From contig JAJFFT010000005.1 of the NCBI GenBank assembly GCA_021776525.1, forward strand, positions 350,443 through 414,442: a stretch of DNA of 64,000 nucleotides, read 5' to 3'. Of the stretch, positions 1-9,647 are shown piece after piece (the stretch's first letter is position 1; each line of letters starts with the position of its first letter). The position numbers and the translations under genes are program-made. Below the pieces are notes generated by a model. The model had not been told where the DNA came from. It was given only the letters and a program-made list of their open reading frames with translations, and did not search any database. This DNA comes from Robiginitomaculum sp. Lineage in GTDB: Bacteria; Pseudomonadota; Alphaproteobacteria; Caulobacterales; Maricaulaceae.

Positions 1-682
1 CCCGGCCAATCATCACACCATCTGCGCCGGATTGTTCAAGGGCCGTTCTGGCATCATCCACAGAGCAAATATCGCCGTTGACGATGACCGGTATGTCAAC
101 GGCTTTGACGACATCAGCCACGGCGCGCCAATTCGCCCCGCCCTTATAAAACTGGCACCGAGTGCGCCCATGAACGGTGATCATGGCGGCACCGGCATTT
201 TGCGCACGCCGCGCCAATTCAGGCGCGTTGAGGCTTTTATGGTCCCAGCCCAGACGCATTTTAACACTGACCGGAACACTAACTGCGGCCAATGTGGCCT
301 CGATCAGGCTTAAAGCAAGGTCCAGATCACGCATCAGAGCCGAACCGGTTGACGATTTGGTGACCAGACGTGCCGGACACCCCATATTGATATCGATCAG
401 TTGCGCACCGGCATCTTCGGCCAGTTTAGCCCCCTCACTCATCCAGTGCGGTTCTCGTCCTGCAAGTTGTATGGCCAGTGGCCCGGCCTCGGCATTGGCG
501 GCAATTTTTCGCAAGCTGTCTCTGCGACCATTGACCAGCTCCTTACTGGCCGTCATTTCATTGACAACCAGCCCGGCACCCAGCCTTTTGACCTGCGAGC
601 GAAAGGGTAAATCGGTTATTCCTGACATGGGAGCCAGAACTACACGATTGCCAAGCGCGAGATTGTCTACAATAAGAGCCAT
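1..682 (-). CDS. dusB: tRNA-dihydrouridine synthase DusB (NifR3), 3' end outside window
   Basis: Flavoprotein that reduces specific uridines in the D-loop of tRNAs. The first 227 codons are visible. An FMN-barrel start (VVLAPMSGITDLPFR, near residue 17) is followed by the GCPAR loop carrying the catalytic Cys, MRLGWD, VHGRTR and then a VNGDI strand, which is the order seen in the DusB/NifR3 branch. The ATG at 682 is the first in frame before the conserved barrel strand. The gene is divergent from ispDF with 78 bases between starts. In many alphaproteobacteria dusB leads into ntrBC, which would lie beyond the left edge here. The assignment to DusB rather than DusA or DusC rests on these motifs. 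Confidence 0.93.
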   Translation of the reverse strand, partial: MALIVDNLALGNRVVLAPMSGITDLPFRSQVKRLGAGLVVNEMTASKELVNGRRDSLRKIAANAEAGPLAIQLAGREPHWMSEGAKLAEDAGAQLIDINMGCPARLVTKSSTGSALMRDLDLALSLIEATLAAVSVPVSVKMRLGWDHKSLNAPELARRAQNAGAAMITVHGRTRCQFYKGGANWRAVADVVKAVDIPVIVNGDICSVDDARTALEQSGADGVMIGR

Positions 683-760
683 TCAGATGTTATCTGCCGT
701 TGTGCCTAAAATTTAAGCACTGATTGCGGCAAAACCCGGCCTTGTAAAGGGAGCCGCAGG

Positions 761-1921
761 ATGAAATGTGCAGTTATCGTGGTGGGGGCTGGTCGTGGAA
801 CACGTCATGGCGGCGATATACCCAAACAATATCAATGCCTTGCAGGACAACCTGTATTTCGCCGTACACTGTTGGGTTTTTTGAACCATACACAAATCAA
901 CAGTGTCATTGCGGTAATCGCGTCCGAAGATGCGCCTTTGTTTGCCAAGGCCAGTGAAGAGCTGAACGTCCGTACCGTATTTGGCGGAGCCACCCGAACA
1001 GCATCCGTGCGTGCAGGATTGCAGGCGCTGTCCGGTGATGCCCCCGATCTGGTGCTGATCCATGATGCCGCCCGCCCCATGGTGAGCCAGGATTTAGTAA
1101 GCCGCCTGATCGCCGCCGCAACGAAGACAAATGGCGCGGCGCCGGGCCTGAATATCAGCGACGCCCTTAAACGCCTTGGAGAAGATGGTGCGCCAGAGGA
1201 TGATGTGGCAAGGGACGGCCTTGTGCAGGTCCAAACGCCGCAGGTTTTTCCTTTTGGATTATTGGTCGCGGCTTATGGACAGGTCCGTGAAGATGAGGCC
1301 TTTTCTGATGATCTGGCTGTGGCCCGCGCCGCAGGCATGGACTGTACTTTGGTCGAAGGTGATCCGGATAATTTTAAAATCACTCATTCTGGTGATCTGC
1401 ACCGTGCAGAACGTTTGCTGTCTGGTCAATCCAGCACGTTTTGCGTGACTGGCACCGGGTATGATGTTCATAAAATCATCACCGGCAGCCAGATGATGCT
1501 GTGCGGTGTGCCGATCAAAGGTGATCTGGCCCTGTTGGGCCATTCGGATGCCGATGCCGCCTTGCATGCTCTTACCGATGCCATGCTGGGCAGTATTGGT
1601 GCGGGTGATATCGGTGATCACTTTCCGCCATCTGACCCACAGTGGCGCGGCGTGGACTCAACAGTATTTTTGGCCAAAGCCAAAACTTTGCTGGGCCAGC
1701 ATAATGCCCGTCTGTTACACGTTGATCTGACGATCATATGCGAGCGCCCCAAAATCAAACCGCACCGTGATGCCATGCGCGAACGTTTGGCGGGCCTGTT
1801 GGGGCTGGAGCTTCACCGGATCAGTGTCAAAGCCACCACAACCGAAGGTCTGGGCTTTACCGGGCGCGGCGAAGGCCTAGCTGTTATGGCCACGGTCAGT
1901 GTTGAAATTTCAGAGCATTAA
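761..1921 (+). CDS. ispDF: bifunctional IspD/IspF of the MEP isoprenoid pathway
   Basis: Fused enzyme of isoprenoid precursor synthesis, 386 residues. The N-terminal IspD half (about 1-225) transfers CMP onto methylerythritol 4-phosphate; its GAGRGTR nucleotide loop and PKQY signature are visible. The C-terminal IspF half (about 228-386) cyclises the CDP derivative; its zinc ligands appear in GYDVHK and HSDADA. Fusion of these non-consecutive pathway steps is typical of alphaproteobacteria. GGGAG lies 9 bases before the ATG. The gene is divergent from dusB and followed by cinA. Confidence 0.97.
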   Translation: MKCAVIVVGAGRGTRHGGDIPKQYQCLAGQPVFRRTLLGFLNHTQINSVIAVIASEDAPLFAKASEELNVRTVFGGATRTASVRAGLQALSGDAPDLVLIHDAARPMVSQDLVSRLIAAATKTNGAAPGLNISDALKRLGEDGAPEDDVARDGLVQVQTPQVFPFGLLVAAYGQVREDEAFSDDLAVARAAGMDCTLVEGDPDNFKITHSGDLHRAERLLSGQSSTFCVTGTGYDVHKIITGSQMMLCGVPIKGDLALLGHSDADAALHALTDAMLGSIGAGDIGDHFPPSDPQWRGVDSTVFLAKAKTLLGQHNARLLHVDLTIICERPKIKPHRDAMRERLAGLLGLELHRISVKATTTEGLGFTGRGEGLAVMATVSVEISEH

Positions 1922-1988
1922 GGCCCGCAATTTACACGCTTTGCTCTTGTGTCATTTATTGAGAATTTTACACGACAAGACAACAGCG

Positions 1989-2008
1989 CAAGGCTAACCT
2001 TGGTTTTT
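1989..2008 (+). terminator. candidate terminator after ispDF
   Basis: CAAGG-CTAA-CCTTG stem-loop followed by GTTTTT, 68 bases past the ispDF stop and ahead of the cinA start. The stem is short, so this may be only a weak terminator. Confidence 0.4.
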
Positions 2009-2033
2009 GCGATACCGTGTCGATGAGGCCCCA

Positions 2034-2525
2034 ATGTTTTCTAACGATGTACTGAAGCTTGCCGAAACGGCATTACAAAAGGCCCGTGACAATCAGGTGA
2101 TGATCACCACCGCAGAAAGCTGTACCGGGGGGCTGGTCAGCGCCGCTTTAACAGCCGTTGCGGGGTCGTCGGATGTGTTTGATTGTGGATTTTCCACATA
2201 TTCCTATAAAGCCAAATCATCTTTGCTTGGCGTGCCACAAAGCATTCTTGTTGAACATGGCGCGGTGAGTGAAGAAGTTGCCTCGTTAATGGCCGAAGGT
2301 GCTTTGGCGCATTCTGCTGCTGATGTATCAGTTTCACTGACGGGCATTGCCGGTCCCGGCGGCGGCACGGATGACAAACCAGTGGGAACCGTCTGTTTTG
2401 CCTGTGCGCGCATTGGCGCAAAAACCCGCACGGTAACGCATCAATTTGGCGATTCGGGCAGGCCCGCAGTGCGTATGGAAAGCGTGCGGGTTGCTCTTAA
2501 AATGCTGGCCGACGCATTTGAGTAA
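2034..2525 (+). CDS. pncC: nicotinamide-nucleotide amidase, CinA C-terminal domain type
   Basis: Stand-alone CinA C-terminal domain protein (PncC/YdeJ-like), 163 residues. The family deamidates NMN to nicotinate mononucleotide, recycling the NAD breakdown product. Visible family blocks are TTAESCTGGLVSAALT near the N-terminus, AVSEEVA in the middle, and TGIAGPGGGT..KPVGTV. The N-terminal molybdopterin-like domain of full CinA is absent. I place the start at the ATG at 2034 because GAGG sits 5 bases upstream; an in-frame TTG at 2007 lies inside the preceding hairpin. It converges on the COQ10-like gene. Confidence 0.9.
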   Translation: MFSNDVLKLAETALQKARDNQVMITTAESCTGGLVSAALTAVAGSSDVFDCGFSTYSYKAKSSLLGVPQSILVEHGAVSEEVASLMAEGALAHSAADVSVSLTGIAGPGGGTDDKPVGTVCFACARIGAKTRTVTHQFGDSGRPAVRMESVRVALKMLADAFE

Positions 2526-2536
2526 ACGGGCTGAGC

Positions 2537-3052
2537 CTAGACTTTGGCCATGTTTTTGATGAGTGCGATTTGATCTTCAACATCAGCGAGAGAACCGCCG
2601 GCAGGCTCGAACAACTGCCCGGCGCGTTTTTCAAAGGCCCGCATGATCGAGGCCGCAGCCCGATCTTCATTGGCACTCAGCAATTGGCTTAAAAAGGGTA
2701 TGGCCAACTCATACTCTACCTCAAACTCAACAAATGATGAGCCATCGTCCAGAGCATGGATTTTCCAGGTATTGTTAAGCTTGCGAAATGGTCCGCGTGC
2801 CAGAGACACCTCGACCGTATGGTTGCCCTTGTCCAGATATACATGGGTCGAAAAGCGTTCGCGTACAAACTGATAGCGAATGCGGACTTCGGCCAATAAG
2901 GTGCGGACGCCATCATCATCCACGCGCTCGTCTTTGACGCGTACGGCGCTGATGAACTTGATAAAATTGGGGTAGTCTGTGACATCGGAGGCCAGACTGA
3001 AGACATCTTCGGGGGCAAAGGCCACCCTTTTCCAGATATGATGCTTGCTCAC
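2537..3052 (-). CDS. COQ10/RatA-like START-domain protein
   Basis: 171-residue START/polyketide-cyclase-like protein. In mitochondria COQ10 binds ubiquinone and supports respiration, while the related bacterial RatA has been described as a ribosome-association toxin; sequence alone does not separate these roles. The opening ([26 protein letters not shown]) and [13 protein letters not shown] in the middle are the family pattern. The C-terminal helix region (about 125-160) is long and charged. Its ATG overlaps the lipA stop (ATGA), so it should be translationally coupled to lipA, an arrangement seen across alphaproteobacteria. Confidence 0.88.
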   Translation of the reverse strand: MSKHHIWKRVAFAPEDVFSLASDVTDYPNFIKFISAVRVKDERVDDDGVRTLLAEVRIRYQFVRERFSTHVYLDKGNHTVEVSLARGPFRKLNNTWKIHALDDGSSFVEFEVEYELAIPFLSQLLSANEDRAAASIMRAFEKRAGQLFEPAGGSLADVEDQIALIKNMAKV

Positions 3053-4029
3053 GAACCAGCCCCGGACCGGTTCTTTTGCTCTTGTGCGGCGCGGGCCTTT
3101 TGTAATTGGGCGAAGTCTTCGCCGGCGTGATGACTGGACCGGGTTAAAGGCGAGGACGAAACCATCAAAAAGCCTTTGGAACGGGCAATTTTTTCGAGGC
3201 TTTTAAACTCGTCGGGTGTAACAAAACGATCAATGGGAGCATGTTTGCGTGTTGGTTGCAGATATTGGCCGATGGTGATGAAATCCACATCCGCAGAGCG
3301 CATATCGTCCATCACCTGCATCACCTCTTAGCGGGTTTCACCAAGACCGACCATCAAGCCGGATTTGGTGAATTGATTGGGATCGCGTTCTTTGACGCTT
3401 TGAAGAAGTCGCAAAGAGTGAAAGTAGCGCGCACCGGGACGTATGGAGAGATACAGCCGCGGCACAGTTTCCAGATTGTGGTTAAAAACATCCGGCTGTG
3501 CATCGATAACGACCTCGGCTGACCTGCCTTTGCGCAGAAAATCTGGGGTCAAAATTTCGATCGTTGTATTTGGCGCCGCGACCCGAATGGCGCGCACAGT
3601 TTTGGCAAAGTGTTCCGCCCCGCCATCATCAAGGTCGTCACGATCCACCGATGTGACCACAACATGGTTCAGGCCCATCTCAAAAACAGCACGTGCAGCG
3701 TTTTCTGGCTCGGCAGGATCCAAAGACGCGGGCTTGCCAGTACGGACATTGCAAAAGGCGCAGGCCCGCGTGCAGGTATCGCCCATGATCATCAATGTGG
3801 CGTGTTTTTTGTCCCAACATTCACCCATATTGGGGCATGCGGCCTCTTCACAGACCGTGAACAGGCCTTTTTCGTGAACAATTTTGCGAGTTTGCAGATA
3901 CCCCTTGCCTGTTGGCGCCTTAACCCGAATCCAGTCGGGTTTACGCTGAATGGGCGAATCTTTGCGGTTTCGCTTCTCTGGATGACGGTGCGATTGCTTA
4001 TCATCTGTGTTGTCGATCAGTGTAGCCAT
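3049..4029 (-). pseudogene. lipA: lipoyl synthase LipA interrupted by an in-frame TAA
   Basis: LipA inserts two sulfurs into octanoyl groups on the E2 and GcvH proteins using S-adenosylmethionine and two [4Fe-4S] clusters. The reading frame spans 326 codons, normal for the family. The auxiliary-cluster motif (C-x4-C-x5-C in [12 protein letters not shown]) and radical-SAM motif (CTRACAFC) lie in the first part. The C-terminal RSSHHA, which supplies the serine ligand, is also intact. Between GLGETR and EVMQVMDD, at 3328-3330, the codon reads TAA where homologues typically have GAA. There is no frame change, so one base substitution explains it. A full read would need suppression or correction. 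The first piece is 233 residues; a GTG at 3324 could restart the rest but has no good ribosome site. Sequencing error and real nonsense mutation cannot be told apart here. Confidence 0.85.
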
Positions 4030-4074
4030 AACCGCAAAATGGACCCTAATGATCTAAGGCGCAAGAGCCGCGAT

Positions 4075-4638
4075 TCAGTCCGGTGCAACCGGTGCCCAGA
4101 TGAATTTTTTTGCACCGTCGCCGCTGCGAAAATACTGACTTTGTGTTTGCCCGTTCAAGGTCAGGTTGACCAGATTGACCTGATCCTCGAATGCATCATC
4201 AAGCAGTACATTTTGAACGTCTAACGTGGTGCCAGTTTTGGGGCGTAACGCGGTGAAATAAGCATAGATGAATTCGCCGTCCGGCTCTGCCCCGATATAA
4301 GTGAGCGATAATGGTTCACCGGCAATTGCTACCAAAAATTTGGCGGCGCAATAGCGACCAATTTTGGCAACACCCTGTTGGGTTGTTTCCCAGCCACTGG
4401 CCGCCGCCTCAAACAGTCGCGGTTCTATATCGTGGGCATAAAGGCGGTGTGTAATCTCGACCTCTTGGCCATCCGCACTAAGGGCAATTTCGGTCAGCCC
4501 CGCATGGGCGCGGTGGGCAAAAACCGGTGTCGTTGCATTGAGAAAGAAGACAAATGAAAGAACAGCCAAGGCAAGCCCGAAACGCCCACGGTTACGGTGT
4601 GGGGTTTCGGGGTGCCGTTTGATAAGACGCAAATACAT
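4075..4638 (-). CDS. exported DUF6702-like protein
   Basis: 187 residues with a basic N-terminus and a signal segment (about 20-41, LALAVLSFVFFLNATTPVFA) ending in a likely signal peptidase site. After it comes AHRAHAGLTEIALSADGQEVEITHRLYAHDIE, which resembles the DUF6702 family: small exported beta-rich proteins often found beside M1-type peptidases. The start lies only 6 bases past the stop of the M1 peptidase gene, so the two are probably cotranscribed. Function is unknown; a chaperone or substrate-binding partner for the peptidase is only a guess. Confidence 0.7.
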   Translation of the reverse strand: MYLRLIKRHPETPHRNRGRFGLALAVLSFVFFLNATTPVFAHRAHAGLTEIALSADGQEVEITHRLYAHDIEPRLFEAAASGWETTQQGVAKIGRYCAAKFLVAIAGEPLSLTYIGAEPDGEFIYAYFTALRPKTGTTLDVQNVLLDDAFEDQVNLVNLTLNGQTQSQYFRSGDGAKKFIWAPVAPD

Positions 4639-4644
4639 TCAGTT

Positions 4645-7032
4645 TTATTTGCTTTCTTTAACGCGATGCGTGGCCAGGCTGTCGCGGTTCACCGCAGTGT
4701 CCATATCCTTCATCAGATTTTTGGGGGCCTTGCGACCTTTATAAACCTTCAGGCGGGACGGAATGATGCGGCGTGGAAAGGTGTTGTTGTCCATATTGAC
4801 GTCAGCGGTTTCCCAGTTTGGATCCACAGTAACGGAAACCAGCTCTTTGGCGCTCATAACCCGTGTGGTTATGGTCTTAGGGTTACTTTTCCAAACTTCG
4901 GCTGGCAATCTGAGGGATTGTTTGCTGCCATCGGCATATTCCAGCTCCAGAAGCACCGGCATGACCAGCCCCCCTACATTAGAGAACGTAAGCAGATAGA
5001 AATTTTCTTTGATGGCCAACACGTCTTTTTGCCAGGGTTCCAGCTTGCCATAGCTTTTTTTGTAGCCCTTGCGATCACTTTTCGAGACCGTTCGTTTGTC
5101 GTTTTTATTATAAAAATCAACGGTTGACGGATCTTTATCTGTAACCTTCTTGATCTTGGCATTGCGCTCAATCGATAAAGGAAATGGCTCTGTCTTATCC
5201 ATTTCAATCAGGTAATCAGCCTCAACATCCGGGTTGGTTGTGTTGATGGTCCCTTGGACAACCGAATCAATAGAAATGTCCACATGGTCGGTTGAATAGA
5301 ACCATCCACGCCAGAACCAGTCGAGATCAACGCCGGAAACCTCTTCCATTGTACGGAAGAAGTCATATGGCGTTGGGCGCTTAAACCGCCAGCGATTGGC
5401 ATAGGTCGAAAAGGCCTTATCAAACAATTCTCTGCCCAAAATGGTTTCGCGAAGAATCGCCAGAGCCGTTGCCGGCTTGCCATAAGCGTTATTGCCGAAT
5501 TGCAATATCGATTCCGAATTGGTCATAATCGGAACCTGATTTTGTGACTTCATATAGCCGACAATGTCTTTGGGTTCGCCGCGACGTGAAGGATAATTCT
5601 CTTCCCATTCCCGCTCGGCCAGGAATTGTGTGAAGGTATTCAAGCCTTCATCCATCCAGGTCCATTGACGTTCATCAGAATTGACCGTCATCGGGAAAAA
5701 ACCATGACCGATTTCATGAATGATGACCGAAATCAGCCCGTATTTGGTCCGCCGGGAATAGCTGAGATTGCCATCATCATCCTTGACGGGCCGTGGGCCG
5801 TTAAAGGTAATCATTGGATATTCCATGCCGCCCACCGGCCCATTGACCGAAATCGCTTTGGACCATGGATATGGTGTGGAAAACCGGGAATAGACATCGA
5901 CAGTATGGGCCACAGATTTGGTGGAATAGGCGGACCACAGTGGTTCGGCCTCTTTGGGATAAAACGACATCGCCATAATAGTGTCTGGCGAGCCTTTGGT
6001 GTTCAACTGAACCCCCATGGAATCCCAGATAAACTTTCGTGATGCTGCCCAGGCAAAATCACGAACATCATCAGCGTGAAACTTCCAGGTCTTAGTGCCT
6101 TTGGTTTTGCGCTTTTCTGCTGCTGCAGCTTCGGCCGGAGTAACGATAAATACAGGTTTTTTGGCTGTTTCAGAACGGCTAAGACGGTCGCGCTGTGCGG
6201 CGCTTAAGACCTCACCCGGGTTAAGCAAATCGCCAGTAGAGGCAACAATCAGGTCAGAAGGCAGCGTAATTTCAACATCATAGCTGCCAAATTCCAACGT
6301 AAACTCGCCGCGCCCCAAAAAGGTTTTGTTGTGCCAGCCTTCATAATCAGAAAAGACTGAAATGCGTGGATACCATTGGGCAATTTCAAATATGCAGTTT
6401 CCATCTTCGTCTTTCTTTGTAAAACATTCATAGCCGCCGCGCCCGCCAAACACTTTTTGTTCAATGATGTTATAGGCATAGTCGATTTTAATGTCGGCTT
6501 TACCACCTGGTGCCAGCGGTGTTGGCAGATCAATACGCATCATTGCATCAACAATGGTATGGGGCAGCGTATTGCCAGCGCCATCGGTAACAGCTGAGAC
6601 GTCAAAGCCGCCTTTAAACTTGCTCATGGCGACGGCACGGCGGGCCGCATAGTAAGTGATTTTCTTCGTCGAGCTGACTGTTGCAGATAGCTCGCCCATG
6701 GAATCATTGCGAAAACGGTTCTGGTCCATCTGCACCCACAAGAATGACAGGCCTTCAGGTGAATTATTGGTGTAGGAGATGGTCGAGCTGCCAGACAAGC
6801 GGCGTTTCGCCTCGTCCAGCGTCACTTTGATAACGTAATCGGCCTGTTGTTGCCAATACTCAGGCCCCGGAGCACCGGTTGCAGAACGGATTGCATTTGG
6901 CGTGGGCCAATCTTCATCCTCAAGCTGGCGAAATTTGTCTTCGAAAGATCCCTTGGTCTGCTGAATAGGGTCAGCAACCACCGGGGTTGCGAAAATGGAA
7001 AATAATGCGATTGCGCCTGCAAAACGATGCAT
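4645..7032 (-). CDS. exported M1-family metallopeptidase
   Basis: 795-residue zinc aminopeptidase-like protein. A signal peptide (residues 1-20, cleaved after ATPVVA) sends it out of the cytoplasm. The gluzincin site is complete: HEIGH near residue 437 followed by the downstream glutamate in WMDEGLNTF. The usual exopeptidase GAMEN loop is represented by GGMEYP. A long C-terminal beta/alpha region follows. Proteins of this form belong to the bacterial M1 group acting on peptides in the periplasm or outside. It heads a two-gene unit with the DUF6702-like gene and is divergent from the acyl ligase gene with about 210 bases between. Confidence 0.9.
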   Translation of the reverse strand: MHRFAGAIALFSIFATPVVADPIQQTKGSFEDKFRQLEDEDWPTPNAIRSATGAPGPEYWQQQADYVIKVTLDEAKRRLSGSSTISYTNNSPEGLSFLWVQMDQNRFRNDSMGELSATVSSTKKITYYAARRAVAMSKFKGGFDVSAVTDGAGNTLPHTIVDAMMRIDLPTPLAPGGKADIKIDYAYNIIEQKVFGGRGGYECFTKKDEDGNCIFEIAQWYPRISVFSDYEGWHNKTFLGRGEFTLEFGSYDVEITLPSDLIVASTGDLLNPGEVLSAAQRDRLSRSETAKKPVFIVTPAEAAAAEKRKTKGTKTWKFHADDVRDFAWAASRKFIWDSMGVQLNTKGSPDTIMAMSFYPKEAEPLWSAYSTKSVAHTVDVYSRFSTPYPWSKAISVNGPVGGMEYPMITFNGPRPVKDDDGNLSYSRRTKYGLISVIIHEIGHGFFPMTVNSDERQWTWMDEGLNTFTQFLAEREWEENYPSRRGEPKDIVGYMKSQNQVPIMTNSESILQFGNNAYGKPATALAILRETILGRELFDKAFSTYANRWRFKRPTPYDFFRTMEEVSGVDLDWFWRGWFYSTDHVDISIDSVVQGTINTTNPDVEADYLIEMDKTEPFPLSIERNAKIKKVTDKDPSTVDFYNKNDKRTVSKSDRKGYKKSYGKLEPWQKDVLAIKENFYLLTFSNVGGLVMPVLLELEYADGSKQSLRLPAEVWKSNPKTITTRVMSAKELVSVTVDPNWETADVNMDNNTFPRRIIPSRLKVYKGRKAPKNLMKDMDTAVNRDSLATHRVKESK

Positions 7033-7245
7033 AAACTAGCCCTCCAAAGCGTATTCTTTGTGGACTAGCAAAAAGCCGCGAGTTTGACTAGCGCCATCAT
7101 CTTACCATTCCTTCATTAAGTCGTGATCGGTTGCGGTTCTTTGAAATCACCTGCACCAAGATTTGCAATCGCGCCATAAGCGGCTAATCTCCCTTCTATT
7201 GGGGAAGCCTGTCAAAAACGAACGGGCGCAAAATTCTGGGGTCAC

Positions 7246-8796
7246 ATGTCCAAGTATCGTCCGAGTAAAGCGCGTAAGTCCATTTTTGCAGCCCTGTTGC
7301 GAGCTCGCCGACAATTTGGCGGCAAAACGATCGCCATTGTTGATGCCGACGATCGCACATTTTCCTATACCGAGATCATACGAGCTGCCTTTGCACTGGG
7401 CAGCGTCTTGAGACGCAATACCAAAGCCGGCGAGAATGTCGGCATTTTACTGCCTACCGGTGCCGGGTCAGTCATCGCGTTTTTTGCGCTGCTGGTTTAT
7501 GGCCGGGTGCCGGCTATGCTCAACTTTACGGCCGGGTCACGAAACTTGAACGCAGCGTTTCGTGTCGCTGATGTCAAAACCATCATTACGGCGCATCGCT
7601 TTATCTCTCTGGCCAAACTGGAAAAGCTGGAAGAAGAACTAAAAGACAAAGTCGATATTCTCTATCTGGAGGATGTTCGTGAAGAGATCGGTCTAATTGA
7701 TAAGGTTGCCGGCGCACTTGGCCCGGTCTTGCCGTTTTTGTTTCGGGCACACCCATCACCGGACAGCCCCGGCGTGATTCTCTTTACCTCTGGTACTGAA
7801 GGCGACCCCAAAGGTGTTGTGCTCAGCCATGGTAATGTGATTTCTAATGTTGAGCAGATTAAAGCTCACATTGATCTTCGAACCACAGATGTTGTGTTCA
7901 ACCCGTTGCCGACATTTCATTGTTTTGGTCTCACCGGCGGCGCGCTGTTACCACTGTTCAGCGGAATGAAAGCGGCGCTATACCCCTCGCCTTTGCACGT
8001 CAAAATCATCCCTGAGCGGGTACGGACGACAGGTGCGACAGTGCTCTTTGCTACCGATACGTTCCTGAGCCGCTATGCCCGTTCCGGTAATCAGGGTGAT
8101 CTGGATGGCTTGCGCTTTGCTGTATGCGGTGCCGAGCGTGTACGTGACGAAACCCGCGCCGCGGTAAAGAAGAAATATGGATTACAGGTTCTTGAAGGCT
8201 ATGGCGTTACCGAAGCTTCGCCAGTGATTGCGGTAAACAGGCCAGAAAACAATCGCCCTGGTACCGTTGGGCAAATGATGCCTGGCATGGAATCACGTCT
8301 GGACCCGGTTCCGGGTATCGAGAAAGGCGGGCGTTTGTTCGTGCGTGGACCCAACGTCATGCAGGGGTATCTGACGCCGGAAAGCCTAGGCGAGATCGAA
8401 GCATTACCTGATGGTTGGCACGATACAGGGGATATTGTCGAAATTGACGATGACGGTTATGTGGCGATCCGAGGTAGAGCCAAACGGTTTGCAAAAATTG
8501 CCGGTGAAATGGTCTCGCTGGCCGTAGTTGAAAATTGCGCCACAGCGATCTGGCCAGAAAACCAGCATGTGGCGATAACCCGGCCAGACCCCAAAAAGGG
8601 TGAGCAGATCATTTTAATCTCTGACTATGCCGATGCCGACCGGGCCACGCTTTTGACCTGGGCACAATCGCATGGCGTGCCGGAACTGGCTGTGCCACGT
8701 AAGATACTCTTTGTGCCAACCATTCCGGTTCTGGGTTCTGGTAAAGTTGATTTTGTCAGCGCCGCTAAGCTACTGGACGGCGAAGAACTCGTCTGA
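7246..8796 (+). CDS. Aas-like acyl-ACP/acyl-CoA synthetase (AMP-binding enzyme)
   Basis: 516-residue adenylate-forming enzyme. Motif order is normal: P-loop FTSGTEGDPKGVVLSHGN near 180, GYGVTEASP near 320, HDTGDIVEID near 395, GRAKRFAKIAGEMVSL near 410 and the catalytic lysine in LGSGKVDF close to the end. The AKRFAKIAGEMVS hinge is characteristic of the C-terminal half of Aas, which activates fatty acids for reacylating lysophospholipids. Here the acyltransferase domain and an LplT transporter are missing, so it is a stand-alone ligase; the acceptor (ACP or CoA) cannot be decided. The gene appears monocistronic. Confidence 0.85.
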   Translation: MSKYRPSKARKSIFAALLRARRQFGGKTIAIVDADDRTFSYTEIIRAAFALGSVLRRNTKAGENVGILLPTGAGSVIAFFALLVYGRVPAMLNFTAGSRNLNAAFRVADVKTIITAHRFISLAKLEKLEEELKDKVDILYLEDVREEIGLIDKVAGALGPVLPFLFRAHPSPDSPGVILFTSGTEGDPKGVVLSHGNVISNVEQIKAHIDLRTTDVVFNPLPTFHCFGLTGGALLPLFSGMKAALYPSPLHVKIIPERVRTTGATVLFATDTFLSRYARSGNQGDLDGLRFAVCGAERVRDETRAAVKKKYGLQVLEGYGVTEASPVIAVNRPENNRPGTVGQMMPGMESRLDPVPGIEKGGRLFVRGPNVMQGYLTPESLGEIEALPDGWHDTGDIVEIDDDGYVAIRGRAKRFAKIAGEMVSLAVVENCATAIWPENQHVAITRPDPKKGEQIILISDYADADRATLLTWAQSHGVPELAVPRKILFVPTIPVLGSGKVDFVSAAKLLDGEELV

Positions 8797-8903
8797 CCTG
8801 ACGTCTGTTTCCTGCTTTGGGCCTAGACCTTACAATTTAAGCCTTGCGGTGACAGGCCCGCAAACGCATTGTGAAGCAGAATTTATAATCACAGGATGAT
8901 CTC

Positions 8904-9647
8904 ATGTTGCGCACCGCTTGGCTTGCTCTTTTATTCTTTCTTCCAACATACGCACTGGCCGAAGAGCCCGCCCGCGACACATTATGGCTGACCACAACTG
9001 TGCGGGCTGCCCCGGGCGAGCTAAAAGACCTGATTGCCGATATGAAGACACTGGTAGAGCAAAAATTTTACGAGAAGTCTGGCCGCAACCCACCGTTGAT
9101 TATGCGCCACAGCCAGGGTGACCAGTGGGATCTGATGCTCTTGGAGCCAATCAAAGGCTATAGTGCGTTTTTTGCGCCAGAACGGATTCAAAAAGAAGTT
9201 GCAGCGAACGTACAATTTGCACCATTACGCCGGCAGATAGAAAACCGCATTGCCTATAATGATGAGCTTTTTGCCTATGGCCCATCGGCAGCAATCACTG
9301 GCGAGCACATCCATAATATGAACTTTTTTCACATCGAGATGTTTGATGCCCTGCCCGGCATGCGGGCCAAGCTGGTTGAACAGCGTGAAATGGAAAACCG
9401 CTATCTGGAAGATACCAAGCGACGGGGAAACCTGATTTTTGTGGGCAGTATGGGCACCAATGTCGATGCCTTTACCATCGGTGCCTATACAAACCTTGCT
9501 GCCTTTGCAGCCCGGCCTGATCTGGCGGATGGAGCATCATTAAAAGCGGCCCAAGATGCCGGATTCAAGGACGATAACAGCATCGGGTTTTATTTGCGTG
9601 AGCTGATCGCCGCCCATCACGATACTTTGGCAAATAGGGTACAATAA
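8904..9647 (+). CDS. secreted protein with internally duplicated NIPSNAP/ABM-like fold, function unknown
   Basis: 247 residues with a clear signal peptide (1-19, LALLFFLPTYALA). The mature part appears to contain two related halves. Residues about 26-95 (TVRAAPGELKDLIADM ... GDQWDLMLLEPIKGYSAFF) and about 143-210 (EMFDALPGMRAKLVEQ ... NVDAFTIGAYTNLAAFA) share the pattern strand - PG - amphipathic helix - strand - strand - helix. That is the plan of dimeric alpha/beta-barrel proteins such as NIPSNAP or antibiotic monooxygenase. I do not recognise a named family. Its stop overlaps the next ATG by one base (TAATG), so it is coupled to the SDR gene. Confidence 0.75.
   Translation: MLRTAWLALLFFLPTYALAEEPARDTLWLTTTVRAAPGELKDLIADMKTLVEQKFYEKSGRNPPLIMRHSQGDQWDLMLLEPIKGYSAFFAPERIQKEVAANVQFAPLRRQIENRIAYNDELFAYGPSAAITGEHIHNMNFFHIEMFDALPGMRAKLVEQREMENRYLEDTKRRGNLIFVGSMGTNVDAFTIGAYTNLAAFAARPDLADGASLKAAQDAGFKDDNSIGFYLRELIAAHHDTLANRVQ

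Noticed and set aside
3324..3330. Programmed readthrough or selenocysteine at the lipA stop
   Set aside because: The codon is TAA, not TGA, there is no evident recoding structure, and all other genes here use TAA as a normal stop.
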